64,000 nucleotides of DNA from Harmothoe impar (Eukaryota > Annelida > Polychaeta > Phyllodocida > Polynoidae). The stretch is taken from positions 69,184,609 to 69,248,608 of the forward strand of contig OX381709.1 of the NCBI GenBank assembly GCA_947462335.1. The letters run 5' to 3'. Positions 46,848-59,599 of the stretch are shown here, one piece after another. The position numbers were made by a program, and so were the translations under genes. The notes under the pieces were generated by a model that was given only the letters and a program-made list of their open reading frames with translations, had not been told where the DNA came from and searched no databases. Each line of letters opens with the position of its first letter. The first letter of the stretch is position 1.

Positions 46848-47269
46848 CCAAATGTCTGAGAAAGGTCTCAAGTTTCCCCCCCAAAAAAAGAGTGGCCGCA
46901 TTTTTGGAGTTTGGAATACTGTCAAAATAGTCTAAAATCGAAAATGTCTAACCAAAATTGGGAGTTCAAGTGTGGGAATATTTCAGTCTGATTTGATTGT
47001 TGTTAAGACCAGTGGACCTTACTGTCTATTGCCTAACAACATAGGTTTATCTGGTAGTTTGGTCGATTCTGAGAGTACCTATATAGCTCAAGTAAAATGA
47101 CGCAATGGATGTTGAAGGTGTAACACACTGGTTGCTAGGACAATCTCATTATTCATGATATGGGAGATGAATCTTGGGTAGCCATTAGTATTTGTGTCTG
47201 TTTGAAAGTGTTCCAAGCCCAGAAAATGCGTGCACTTATTTTTTGGAAAGACCTTTCTAAGACATGTGG
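46848..47269. mobile_element. ~420-bp inverted-repeat element
   Basis: The left arm has CCAAATGTCTGAGAAAGGTC and the inverted right arm CCACATGTCTTAGAAAGGTC. Both then reach a G-GCATTTT-TGG/CTGG block after an A-rich stretch (~55 bp arms, diverged). Noncoding. Confidence 0.7.
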
Positions 47270-49430
47270 AGGTGAAATGAATTCTGTTGCAATTTGTGGC
47301 GGGTCTATTCCTTTAACGACTGGAATTTAAGGCCGATTAAAACTCACTGGCAGTCATTATTCGTGTGCCATGATAATATGTGATTGGTATGGATCCTGAC
47401 ATAGTTGGGCTTTACTGACAAAGTAAACCGATATGCCATGTATTGAAAGAAACTGTTGAGGGATGGGTGAAGTTTTGGTAGATTCAGGAGGAAGTACGAG
47501 GCCATCGTGGGTGATTGTTGAGCAAGATTTCAGAGGCAACATAGACAGTACAGTCTCAAGACATCGTAGGGGTGACCCGAAATACTGTTCAATCATTTTC
47601 TCATTTCTCTTATTCACCACTTAACGGGTGGACGGCAATCCCTCAAACTACTGAGTGGCTTCAACCAAGCTAGGCCTCCTTGTCCTTTTCAAATCTAACA
47701 AAAGATGTCTTTCCTGTCAGAATCAGCATTGTACAAAAACATGCTGGCACCTTGCATGGTGGTGAATAAGTAACAGGATGTTTTACCAGCACGTCCAGCT
47801 ACTACCATCTCCCTTCTCCTATACCATACTTTTTACATTTACCTTTTCTATCCCAACAGGGGAAAGCGGTGCTTTTGTTGGTATAGGTCATGTCCAGAGG
47901 AGGAGGGGGGGGGCTAGGACGAGGATTAATGAGGCTGGGTTATAATTAGAATAGCCATACATCTTCATCACTCCCATGCTTTCCTTACACACCAGTAATG
48001 CGGCAGGTACAATGATGAGTCCTCTACAACTCAACATTCAGCTGCCAGGCTACCACTGCTGCCATAACAGTTAAGGGCTGCACCGGCACCGTCTTGTTCT
48101 GTCTGTACCAGTAAGCCAGTATGGGGCCGCTGGACACCAGAAAAACATGGTTGGATAGATAAATGAATGACATCATTGTAATAACCTAAAGAAGGTATTC
48201 CCTTCATGCAGTCTCCTTCCTAATGTCGATATTCCAACAGGACTGGGTGGGGATATGACCAATTAGGAATTCACTCATAAGATATATGCTTTATTCAATC
48301 GTCAATACAACAGTTCGATTGATTTAACCAAGAAACACTGTATTTCTTTCTTGAACCTTTCTTGTGTACCATCCTGGTTTCTGATCATCTCAATCGGTGG
48401 GAGTATGATTGCTGAGAATGATATAGTTTCCTTGGATGGAACAACATCAATTCTGCAGGTACTTCCCTACAGTGTGGATATATATGCCTCATCAGGGTTA
48501 GGGGGGAATTGCATGATGAGGTGGGGAGTGTGAGTGAGTGGCATGCAGGAATCTACTGTCCAGGATGCGTGGGCGGAAACGATGCCCAGGGGACAGTTGT
48601 TGTGCTATGGGATTAGGCAGCGACTGCCACAATAGCCATAAACAGGTGATATAGATTGATCTATCAATGGAAAATTAGTCTTTTGGTATTTATGGTATTC
48701 TTTATGATTAGAAATTGACTTGAACAGAATAGAATACCCGTAGAGTTACATATAAGATAATTTCGTATGGTTTAAAAATGATGAGAGGATAATCAAATAC
48801 CATGAGTATGACTCCTTGTCATTTATTTGTGTGAAATGTTAACAATGATTGTTTTATATTTGTTTGGATAAAATCGTTACCATATGTACTATAGGATGTA
48901 ATGACTTAGCTTAGCCACCATAAGAAATGGTGCATTATCTCACATAATTTTACCATTTAATCGTTAGACCCCACATTTCCTCGACTTATAGAGTTTGACT
49001 AACCTGATGTATGATATCAAAGACAGCCTGCGCCCATCCCTGGAGGCAAGCTGACTGCTCTAGCTTGTTAATTAAGTAAAAGTCTAATTTTCAGTGGTTG
49101 CCACCCTTGAAACAGAACGGCGTGTTAAACTTGTGTTAACCCAGATATGCCTAAGAGGGGAAATAATGCTCTTTTTAGAACAGATATTTTTTCCTGTATC
49201 AAATTGATGTTTTTTTATGCATTTTTAGCAAAATTGGGAAATTCACGCTTATGGCCTCCGACATTATATGGACCGTCCTTTTAAAAGGACGGTAGGCACA
49301 TGCAACATCAAAATTTAGGGGGAAGTTCATTATTCAAAAGTTTTCATGAAACAATGATATGGATGCACATAAAATTATGCAATTACCTCAGTAAGCTGTC
49401 CTCAAGGATGGCATTGGTGTTATTTTCAAT
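47270..49430. other. Noncoding, nothing recognised
   Basis: Open minus frame at 47357-47620 without motif; G-run near 47905. Nothing else supported. Confidence 0.35.
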
Positions 49431-49434
49431 TGCA

Positions 49435-49990
49435 AAGATATGTTTTCAATTGTGCATGAGATGATATATTGCCTAGCAACTAGATTTGACAAAAATTCTA
49501 TGCCTAGCAACAAGCATGCGGAATAGCCCTAAGAGAGCTTTAGATATAGCTAACCCGAGTATGCAGATCCAAGGATACCCGAGATACCTATTACATTTGC
49601 TTTGAATCAATATGTTGCCTATCAATGACATTCAAAAACATTCTGTGCCTAGCAACCAGCATTATAATGACATTAACAGTCTAGCAACAACATTCAAAAA
49701 CATACTGTGCCTAGCAACAAGGATGTGAAATGGCCTTTATTGAGCTTTAGGTACACCTATTCCAAGTATGCAAACCCAAGGACACCAATTATATCTTTAA
49801 TTATTTATTTTGAGTCAATATTTTGCCTGTCCATGGCATTGAGAAACATTCTGGGCTTAGCAACAAGCAAGTGGAATAGCCTAAATAGCATAGCAACAAC
49901 ATTCAAAATCATTTCATGCCAGGCAACAAGCATGTGGAATGGCCCTTGGAGAGTTTTGATAAACCTTACCCCAAGATTACAGAATATCAC
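49435..49990 (+). repeat. ~205-bp minisatellite, about 2.7 units
   Basis: Units contain GCCTAGCAACAAGCATG.GGAATGGCC, GAGAGCTTTAG, CCAAG.ATGCA.A.CCAAGGA and TTTTGA.TCAATAT.TTGCC. Starts near 49500, 49707 and 49915 indicate the period. The 168-codon open frame at 49707-50213 runs out of this array and is not a gene. Confidence 0.8.
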
Positions 49991-49999
49991 ACATAACCT

Positions 50000-51225
50000 G
50001 GAACAATCATCAGAAGTCCTCCCACATTATGACCAGGGGACTATAGTAGTGCCTGCAAATCTACCCAGCCGGACTGAGCGGCAGGCAGTGACCACACTAG
50101 TGCAGGGACTTCTACCCCCAACCCCCTCACTCTCCCTTATCTCTATTTGGCCGCCTGACAAGTGGTTGCCACATGTAAACCTAGTGTTGCGTAAGAGTGG
50201 CTGCAGGGCCTAATGGCAGGCGTGTGAACGCATGTATTAAGGGGACAATTGGGAGAGCTGGTAATGTTGCATGGGGACATCTCCATAACTTGCTTCTCTC
50301 CTTCTATTCTTATTTACCACTACGACTCCCTCTACCCAAGCTGAAATCAAGAACACAGTAGTAGGTCTAAGCACAATTTGATTTGAATTATTAAGCCCAT
50401 AGCTTCTACTCATCCAGCTTAAAGGCTGCCAATCGTTTAGGACACATTCATCTATTCACGAGACCTTTCCATCCACATAATATCACTTCATATCTACTCC
50501 TAATGTCCATACACAGGTCCCTGGGACAGTCTAAGATTAGTAAGGCGTAATCATGCAGTTACATGTCTGACATGACGTGAACAGGCTGATCGGAGCAGAA
50601 ATGGGACAGACTAACCAAACAGACACAGGGTAGTGATGCTGGAGGGGTTGGGGAGTATTTGGACTGGCATTAATGTGGCCTCACGTGTCTTTGCGAGTGG
50701 CCAACTCCGGTAGCTAATAAGGGGATAATCCTGCCTGAGATGTGTTGAGGAAGTCTCTCTTAAGAGAAAGGTTTACAGAACTTCTGTATACTTGGCCGGT
50801 CTTACCATTGAATGAGCATGTGAGGACGACATAATAAATTATTAACTGTTATATTGTTCAATTTCCGTATTGATCCGACATTGGCCTGATCTCATGAGAC
50901 ACGGCCATTTACATTCCATCACATAGTAGACCATCTAGATAGATGCTATAGAGGTTCACCTAAACGTTAATTCTGGATGTGAATAAGGTCCATAATGCTC
51001 CCCCCCAACAACTACATGTGCCTAGCGACAGCAATCTTTATCTTATAATCAAAAAATTAACTTATGGACCGTGAGGGTGGGGGGGGGGTAACTTAATAAT
51101 ATAAGGTTTTCTCTAGGGATCTTCTACCCAGTCTGCCTCACCCCTGTTACAATAAACGGCAACAATCAGTCAGGGTTGTTACGCAGATTATATCTAAAAA
51201 GACCAGTGCAGATAATCACGGATAA
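50000..51225. other. Noncoding, nothing recognised
   Basis: No supported exon or repeat; a short G9 run lies near 51080. Confidence 0.35.
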
Positions 51226-51364
51226 CCCAGCTACCAAAAACGTTATCTTACGTCAAAATAAGGTTTTAAAACTTTATAAAACGCGTTATGCCATAGTAAG
51301 GATCCTTAGGGAAACGTTAAATAACGTTATAAGATAACGTTGTATAACGTTGTTTTGTTTTGTT
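51226..51364 (+). mobile_element. One-ended remnant of a CCCAGCTA-type DNA transposon
   Basis: Starts CCCAGCTACCAAAAACGTTA and carries inverted ATAACGTT/AACGTTAT words to about 51350. The expected complementary end (TAGCTGGG) is missing. It resembles the ends of the 39696-40640 element in style but not in sequence. Confidence 0.5.
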
Positions 51365-52039
51365 TAGGGAGTCATTGTTTATTAAGAGGGTGGGGGCTAG
51401 TGCATTTGGGAGGGGGGGGGGCAAACATATTTCACCCCTTTTCAGGGGGAAAAACAGTGTGTTACTATAGTTCAAAGATGGGGGTGGAGAACTTCAACGC
51501 ATTTCGGGGGGGGGGCGCAAAAGCATTTGAATGTCTCGAATGACTTGGGGTTGGAAATCTTTTCCCATACTTCACACAAAATTCACCAAAACCTGTTGTT
51601 TGATAATGACCACTCCATTTTAGGGGAATTATCTCTCTCTCTTTTTGACGTGTTAACAGTTTTTTGGTCAGGAAGAACATGCTCTCACGCACAATGAATT
51701 GTCTGACTGCAGGAAATGGCTTGTTGTAAGAATCAGTGAGTCATCCTGATGACTGGCGAGTTGACATGGCGATCCGCGACTCATTCCAGGTACATTTAAG
51801 AAAGAGGGAGAATCCGGCCTATCTACCCTAATTACTTTGACCATGTTGCCTGAAACACACCTCTTTTTTTGGGCTGAGCAGTAATTCATAACGTGTATAA
51901 AGAAGGCATTATATTTCATTTGTATAATTACACTGAGTTCCTTGGTACAACATGGTTCTGTCACCAATTCATACACAGCAAATCAAATTGCATTGGACCT
52001 ACATATTGGACGGTTGTTCTAATAACGACCTGCACTTGA

Positions 52040-52140
52040 CTCTGCACTGACTTGACTGAATATCAGACCCAGTACGCCAATGCGGGAGAGAGTCACCTAT
52101 GGAGGCTATGCACTGACTTGACTGAATATCAGACCCAGTA
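52040..52140 (+). repeat. Short direct duplication
   Basis: A 37-base segment from GCACTGACTTGACTGAATAT to CAGTACGCCA occurs twice, about 65 bases apart. A 23-base tandem (TTCAGGGAGCAGTGAACCAT) is at 52443-52488, and a related GAGGCTATGCACTGACT is at 52790. Confidence 0.85.
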
Positions 52141-52489
52141 CGCCAGTACTGGGACTGAGGTCGCTCAATGGTAAAAAGTGGAGTGATATTCCTGTATGCC
52201 TACTTCGCTACTTCAATATTACCTCATGTTTGACACTAAAAAGATTACCCATTTCCTGTGCATTCCACATAAATATGATGAGAAAAGAACAATCTGAACA
52301 ATGGTTTGGAGTCAATTAAAGCAAAATTTCCCCTAACTCCCATTCTGTCCTCAATCACTCTTCAGCAGATTCCCCAGTTGGGTACATTGGATTGAGTGAA
52401 CAATTGTATGATTGAAGAGTGTGTGACTGGTTGTTATAAACAGTTCAGGGAGCAGTGAACCATGCAGTTCAGGGAGCAGTGAACCATGC

Positions 52490-53640
52490 AGTCACTCCCC
52501 AATCATATACCTCTACACCCACAACCATGTCAGTCAATTAAGCACCTGCTTGGAGAAGGGGTGTGCACAATAGAAGACAGGATTTTGGGAGTTGAAAATA
52601 GGCAACAATTATTACAAAAACAGCAAAATCTAATTGATGTGAATGTGGCCATCTCTAAATCTTGGTTTCCCACTTTGGGGACAGCTAATTCTAGGTGTCC
52701 CAATCAAAAGATCAGTTCATAGTGCCCTGCTTCTAGGTGTCCCATGATTTCACTCCACTTTCTATATAAGAGCGACCAGTGGCACTTATAGAGGCTATGC
52801 ACTGACTAGAGTTGACTATGGTAATACAGTCATGGCGACGCCTTTACTTCTTGAGGCCAGTGCATTTATGCTTTATATACTATCAGATAATACTTATCAA
52901 CGCCAAGGCCTCTTGTCTTGATAGAATTGCCCAATGGAAACTGGCCCTTAGCGATAGTAGTCTTGTCATTTAGCTCCCTCTCATTACCTCTGTTGGATGC
53001 AACTTTCTTCGCAAATGGACTTCAAATTGTCCGGAAATGGTCACTTGTCTTGACATCTCAGAGGTAGTTGCTCCCTCCCTGTAAGCCATGATTCTTCATA
53101 GATTAGCCTCATGTATCTTCATTCTCAAGGTTACAAACTGCTGCACTTAAAGCCCTGTTTAGAAGTACAGGTTATAAATTGCTTTGAATCAGGATGTGTA
53201 CGGCAACGGCTTTTCTAAGGAGATGTATAATTTATTGCATAAACCTTATTGGTTATCATTTTGTTGGTGAAATGTTCTCAAATTCCGCGAAAAGCTGCAG
53301 TTACTTAAAAAATATTTTGGTACAAGTCCACTATATTTAACAGTGTTTTCACACTGAATGTGTATCAATAAGTTCAAAGAAGTAAGGACTTATGCAAGTC
53401 TATGGTCTAGGTATGTTCTCACCTGGCCTTGACCTTGCCCCAGTACTAGGACCATTGCCAGGCCTAGATTCTGGTGTCCTGGTGGTGTCACATGGTACAG
53501 AAGATGTTGTGGAGGGAATCTCACCCTGGTCTGTGTCATATTATAGGTGCAGGCCCAATTCTGTTGTGACAAGGACAGTCGTGCTATCTGGAAACAATGA
53601 TATATATATGAGGGACTGGTGATGCAATTTTCTAATATCT
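52490..53640. other. Noncoding, nothing recognised
   Basis: Open frames up to 78 codons without motifs. Possible weak inverted pair GTGGAGTGATATT (52180) / complement of AAAGTGGAGTGAAAT (52750). Confidence 0.35.
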
Positions 53641-53671
53641 GACAGATTTATATGATAACTGAGAACGTGGC

Positions 53672-54963
53672 CATATAACAGCCTCATGTTATGTGGATTT
53701 AAAAAAGGCTTTCGATAGTGTCTATCACAATTATCTGTTAGCAACAATAAAGGAACTTGGTTTACATCCTACAATGGAAAAATGGATAGAGAGCTATTTG
53801 TATAATCGGAGGCAGTATATGAAAATAGGAGAGTACCAGTTTGGTTTAAAGAATGTGAGCTACGGTGTGCCCCAAGGCTCAGTGTTGGGCCCCCTGCTGT
53901 TTATCATTTACGTGAATGATATAGCTAAGTATATTAAAAATTGAAGAGTTTGGATGCAAAACGACATATCTCCATCCCTGAATTTAAGCATGTAGTGCTT
54001 TTTGTAAGGACACTCTGAGGTCAATTGTTGTCTTTTGGAAACAGAATGTATACTATAAAGGTCCTAATGAGATGAAAAATAATAAATCTTGGAAAGATAG
54101 TTCGAGCATTTTATTTCTCTATCCCTAATATATATTTTTGTCAGATTTTGGTCCCCATTTTTAGAATGGCGCTTATGTCGTTTTGCATCCAAACTCTTCA
54201 ATTGTAAATTTATCATGTATGCGGATGATCTAGTTTTCTATACATCTAGTAATAAGCCTGAGATTGTGTCCAGACGGTTGCAGGAAGATATAGATTCAGT
54301 TATGTCATGGTGTCAAAATAAATGCCTGACTGTCAATGTCCAAAAGACTAAAATATGCTGGAGTGTCTCTACACAGAAGGTACATCGTACCAAAGGTAGA
54401 CAATTTTGGATGGGCGGTCAGGAGTTGTATGTAGTAGAATGTTTTAAATATCTCAGCCTGAGCATAGACAGAGGACTGACTTTTGAACAAGCATATAAAG
54501 ATGTAAACCAAAAAGTAAATAATGGACTCTTCAGATTCTCAAAATTACGTGAAAATATGACCCATAATGTATCTATAAAATTGTATAAGTGAATGATAAT
54601 GTCATTAGTTGACTATGCTAGTTTCGATTACGAAGGAACGAACAAGGATAATCTCCTAAAACTGCAGCGCCTGCAAAACAGAGGACTGGGCATATGTTTC
54701 AGGAAAAACAATGGTGTGAAAACCCGAATTGATGAGATGCATACTAGCAGTGGTGTACCCAAGTTAGAACGGAGACGTCAGAAAATCCTATTGACTCTGA
54801 TGTATAAAAACTCTCATGAAGCGAAATGGGTCCATGCGAGCCATAGAGAGTGAGTGACTAAAAGTTTAAATAAGATCAGGTTTACTACCAGAAGACATAA
54901 CTCAGCGTTATTATACCAGATCACCCTTATACAGAGGATGCATACTCTGGGACCGATTAGGTG
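53672..54963 (+). mobile_element. LINE reverse-transcriptase fragment, interrupted by a MITE
   Basis: Middle and C-terminal part of a non-LTR retrotransposon RT. Visible RT blocks: VDLKKAFDSV, then GVPQGSVLGPLLFIIYVNDI, then the catalytic box YADDLVFYTS after the insertion, then LTVNVQKTK, a LGYLS-type block (CFKYLSLSID), LLKLQRLQNRG and a C-terminal TRRHNSALLY. This is the arrangement of Jockey/CR1/L2-type elements. N-terminal RT blocks and the endonuclease are absent. In-frame TGA codons at 54590 and 54851 show decay. The frame before (53693) and after (54215) the insertion is the same if 261 bases are removed. Clade is not assigned. Confidence 0.93.
53943..54199. mobile_element. 257-bp MITE in the RT gene, AATT target duplication
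   Basis: Perfect 25-bp TIRs: the left begins GAAGAGTTTGGATGCAAAAC (53943-53967) and the right is its exact complement (54175-54199). AATT flanks at 53939-53942 and 54200-54203. It splits the LINE frame between the FIIYVNDI block and the YADD block. No coding capacity. Perfect TIRs suggest a younger insertion than the host LINE. Confidence 0.96.
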
Positions 54964-54969
54964 ACTGGT

Positions 54970-55630
54970 ACCAGAACAGTGACAGCAAGTTAAAGTTTAA
55001 ACAATGAATTCGTACTTGTGGCGACTTTACTGTAAAAAACAGTAATCCCAATGAAAGTATAATGTTGGAAGAATCTCTTGAAGTTATAGATATATGAAAT
55101 AGAGGCAGGCAACATTGATTGATGTAACCGCCCTATATATATGCAAGGCTGGCGACATGATTTAATGTAACCACTGAGCATACTGAGTAGGCGTCATCGA
55201 TTGAGGAAACCACTCAAAGAGGTAGATTCTTCACTATATACTACAAATTAAGGTATGACTCTGAAATCCAGGTATTAATTTGAATATGATAATGGAAAGA
55301 CGCAATACCCTGCTACTTACTTATAATGAAACTCCAGAATAGTCTCGTAGTAATTGTAGAGGCCAATAGGCAGTATAAAGAATCTTATGATTCTAGTGCA
55401 TGTATTGATAAACTCAATCTGATGTGTTGAACAGAAGTGGTGATGTGTGTGTGTGTATATATATATAAACACATATATATTTATATGTGTGCGTGTGTAT
55501 ATATACATATATCAGTGGACATAGATCTGTAGATGTGTATGTATACATAAATACCCCCTTTGGTTGTCCATCTTGTCGTCTAGTTCTCCATAGTGCAGAT
55601 CGGAATACTCAGTAGCTTGTACAATTGCTT
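54970..55630. other. Possible LINE 3' tail and AT-rich DNA
   Basis: Follows the last stop of the LINE frame. A TG/TA microsatellite lies at 55445-55515. Boundaries are uncertain. Confidence 0.35.
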
Positions 55631-55634
55631 TTAA

Positions 55635-55706
55635 CCCTTTCAACACTGGATTTCCTGTAACTCAATGCAATTTTGTGCAATATGTTGGCTTGCCGTGTGG
55701 AAGGGG
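55635..55706. mobile_element. 72-bp TTAA-flanked mini element
   Basis: TTAA at 55631-55634 and 55707-55710. TIR CCCTTTCAACACTGG / inverted CCCCTTCCACACGGC, 12 of 15 positions. Very short piggyBac-style MITE. Confidence 0.7.
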
Positions 55707-58438
55707 TTAAACCTATTCATGTTTTTATATATTCTCTCTTATCTAGTATTTTTAACTTGTATATTGTATATTTGCTTTGTGTTATTGTTCTCTGTGCCTA
55801 ATCAATTGCACCAGATTGGATCATCATATATATAGACAATTACAGTTTGACAGTATAAAGGATATTTGGCTCCAATACTGGGTATAGATAATTAACGCAA
55901 CAATGTTGAGTGATTTAGTTGAAACCCTTTAATATGTTATGTGTATAACATTATGTGAGCTCAACTTATGGATCAACGTCTATATTTATTATTGTATTTT
56001 GGTATAAATGTGAATCCTGCTTTGATTGGAAACCGTTCATTTGTCTACAATCACTTTGTACATATTGTGTCAGACAATAAAAATCTATTCAAACCAAAAA
56101 AGATCTATAGTCTACTGATATGTCTGTGTGGTGCATAGGGGCAAAGTAGATAAACATGCTTTTATGAATGAACATAGGTAGAAGGGGACCCCAGCCGGCA
56201 CATTACATAAAAGTAACTAGCTATTTAATGATATCAGTTTTCATTTCCAAGGTTAGTCCGTCCCATTTTCATCCCACAGATGCAAGACGTATTTTTTGGC
56301 ATGGGTTTTTATGTAATGATATTTGTGTGTATTTTACATAAAACAGAAATATTTATCAGTGATACATTTGAAGTTAACAATAATGACACTATCTGACAAG
56401 CTGCATTAGATGTCTAAAATATTTAAATTTAGACATGTCCGAAAGACGTAATATTGAGATATCTACAGGACATGTTGCAGGGTTGATATTTATACTGGTA
56501 CCAGTTTTGAATATACACCCCCCCCCAGTAGTGATTATAAATCAAATAGAACAATTTGCTCACCTCTCAGAGAGATTTTAGACATCATAGAATTATGTCC
56601 ATTTTATGTCAATGTATGACATGTCCATAGGCAATCTGCACAAGTAACACCTCCTCTGTCATAGACATTTTGCAGCTATTTTTCCTTCCATACAGACTTT
56701 AATCAGCATTCCCCCATTCTTGATTAAAAGTTGGATGATATTCTATAAACTGCAAAAAGAGACAAAGTTGAAATTTCTTCTGTAATATGTAATGTATTAC
56801 TTGTGTTAGCGCGACTTGCGAAATATTAGTTGGACAACTAAGGCACATAATGGGACACCTTTTCTGTGTCTTTTGAAATTGTATAAGTAGGAATTCAGGC
56901 TTTGGGCTGATATCACATCTGGGCCTTTTGGCTAGGATAAATGTGTTTGTATCAAATGAAAAAAATGCCTACAAAATGTCTTTGACTGAGCAGGTGTCTG
57001 GATTTTACTTGTTTCCTATGCAGACAGGTGTATACCGACCCTAGATGATTTTAAATCGAATAGGAAGAAATTCCTAGCCTCCCTTAGAAAATGATTACTG
57101 CTTATCAAAATTAAACTCAAAGTCATGGATTTTATCACTCTGCTCATTATCCATCCCTTCCTATACTATGATTACATTCTCACTTTAGTGTTGATATATT
57201 TTATGTCATAATTTCGTTTACAAGATACATTCACTTGATAAGCTTTATAACTGCCTAGTACACGCCAACATGCCTGTAATTAAGTCTCCCAAAAAGGCTC
57301 TCTGGAGCCAGGAGAATATGGGCACCAACTTTTACAATAGGAGCCCAGCCTGATACCTCCAGAATAAATATTACATTAAAAATTTAAAAAAAGACCCAGC
57401 TAGCACCTTATGTAAAAAGTACATCCTTTACTGGTCATATTCACGTTGATACATAAAGATTACCCCATATTGACATCTTGAGGAAGTAAATCAATTTGCA
57501 TAGTAGTTTGACAGGAAACTCTCAGATTATTTGCATCTCAATGACAATGTGAAAAAGACATTAGTCATTTGATATCATCCGTACATTTGAATGTGGTCAC
57601 TATTTGATGTAAAACTATGCAGCAAAAGTAAAAGTCTAAGTTGACAAGTTGATCTCGTAATACTTACGAAGCTTAAAACTGGGTCTATAAACTCAGTTGT
57701 AAAGAGACTCTCTGTGATGTACATGTACAAAGAACTTTCACCAAGAATATAGAGACACTTCGTAGAAGTTAATTTAAATTGTATCATAGCTGTATATAAA
57801 TTCATCTGACCATTGTGGCAGAACGTGTTATTACCTCTACATGAATCTCTGGTCAATAAACCTATTAAAAGAAAAGAGAGGTTAAATCTTGATTTCAATA
57901 TTACATCTTATTCTTTGAGATAATAATTTATGTACATCCCTATATGGTTAGATTATGACGTCTATAACGTCACTATTGGTGATGTCTACAGGCAAAGAAC
58001 CCTTGATTTTGTTGATTATCTGGACTGCTGGATGTTACTTGCCTCTGATGGAGTACCACACACAGAGAAAATAGGTTCAAATAATGTTTTAGTTTTACAA
58101 GTTTTTTTTGTTTTTTTTAAACAGAGCAATGCTCACTTTATTTGTTTAGTACAGTTCATATAATTCATCCACATTGCTGAATATATTTTGTAGGTCATAT
58201 TGAGTGGTTCATCACTACAGATAAGCATGCAAATCAAGGTTAGACATAGATCTGGATTATACAAATCAGTATTATATAATATGTGGTTATAAAGAACAGT
58301 TATATAAGCAATATTTCTATCTCTACCAATAACATACATGCTAAGACTAACCAAAGATATTTGTTGTATATATGAGTATGTGATCTATCTATGATATATT
58401 GGTTGATCAGACCTTTTGGTATATAAACTACAAAGACA

Positions 58439-58470
58439 CCACAGGACACCACAGGACACCACAGCGAATG
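58439..58470 (-). repeat. Three short tandem units at the LINE tail
   Basis: GACACCACAG occurs three times in a row (plus strand). It lies 30-60 bases beyond the LINE stop codon, where short tandem 3' ends are common in non-LTR elements. Confidence 0.6.
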
Positions 58471-58498
58471 CCAAAGCTGCAATTAAGCACCATATTAT

Positions 58499-59599
58499 TT
58501 AATCACCATTTAGTTTATGCAGGGCACTTTGCCATTTAGAAAACTTATTTGGTTTTAACTCTGCTCTGCAAATCTGTTTTTCTCTCAACAAGTAATACTT
58601 GAACTCAAATAACCACTCCATGGAATCCAATTTGTTCTCATGGAACAGACGCTGCTTATGAATGTAGAATTTTATATGAAGGATGACTGTGTTAAGCATC
58701 CTGGATTTTTTATCTTTACCTGTTAAACCCAAGACAAATTCTAGTTGGCTGACATCGGCCATGGGCAGGTCTAGTTGGTCAATAACAAGCCTGGCAACAC
58801 TAACAAGGAAGACTTCCACTGACGGCCAGTAAAAAAAGAAATGGAAAATGTTATCCTCCCCGCCACAGAATAGGCAATCTGGAGAACTTATTCCCCTGTA
58901 GTATAAGGGCTGTCAGTCAGGCCCTTATCCTACAAAATTTGCCCTTATCCTACAAAAATGTTGCCCTTATCCTACAAAACCTAGGTATTTTGTAGGATAA
59001 GGGCAATCAGTCAGGCCATTATCCTACAAAATTGCCCTTATCCTACACTGAAGCCCTTATCCTGTTAGATTTCCTTGTGACTTATATAAGAATAAGATTT
59101 TTCTGGGTGCAGTTAATTTATTAGGCCCTTATCTTATATACCCTCCCTTATATAGGTTTTGTAGGATAAGGGCAATTTTGTAGGATAAGGGCTTGACTGA
59201 TTGCCCTTATCCTACAAAACTTTATATTCTTGTAGAATAAGGGCAATTTTGTAGGATAAGGGCATAACAGGTGTTCTGTAGGATAAGGGCAAATTTTGTA
59301 GGATAAGGGCACGACTGATAGCCCTTATACTACAAACCTATATGATTTTGTAGGATAAGAGCAATTTTGTAGGATAAGGGCTTAACACCCCTTCTTGTAC
59401 AAAGGTATTTGCGTGTTGGTACAATGTTATAGATAATTTTATACCTGATTTTTGTGTCACGGACAGCAGGAAACTCTTTTTCCCATTTCTTTCTTGCAGT
59501 TGGGGCCTTATTCTTATTTTTTCTTATGGCCTTATATATACTCTTACTCATTCCATAAACAATAGCTTTACATGTTTTTAACGTAATTATATATAGCAT
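58499..59599 (-). mobile_element. LINE C-terminal fragment inside the large TIR element, itself interrupted
   Basis: The minus-strand translation gives a LINE ORF2 C-terminal region: IYKAIRKN, ARKKWEKEFP, IRYKIIYNIVPTRKYL, then after the insertion ISSPDCLFCGGEDNIFHFFF, which is the usual C-x2-C...H zinc-finger-like motif near the end of many LINE ORF2 proteins. NTVILHIKFYIHKQRL follows and a stop at 58499. The frame is open on both sides of the 58897-59387 insertion and rejoins exactly when it and one target copy are removed. The RT core is absent. Orientation is opposite to the LINE at 53.7 kb. Confidence 0.85.
58897..59387. mobile_element. 491-bp insertion made of ~19 inverted copies of GCCCTTATCCTACA, CCCC target duplication
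   Basis: Starts TGTAGTATAAGGGC and ends GGATAAGGGCTTAACA (TGT...ACA ends). CCCC at 58893-58896 and 59388-59391. About nine units point forward (GCCCTTATCCTACAAAA) and about ten in reverse (TTTTGTAGGATAAGGGC), single or in runs of two to three, separated by CAATCAGTCAG-like spacers. Only ~110 bp in the centre (59055-59150) are less regular. No ORF. Confidence 0.93.

Noticed and set aside
49435..49990. CRISPR-like array
   Set aside because: Units are long, diverged and lack uniform short repeats with unique spacers; the DNA is eukaryotic.
49707..50213. 168-codon plus-strand open frame
   Set aside because: Half of it is the ~205-bp minisatellite, with no domain, splice sites or coding-like composition beyond it.
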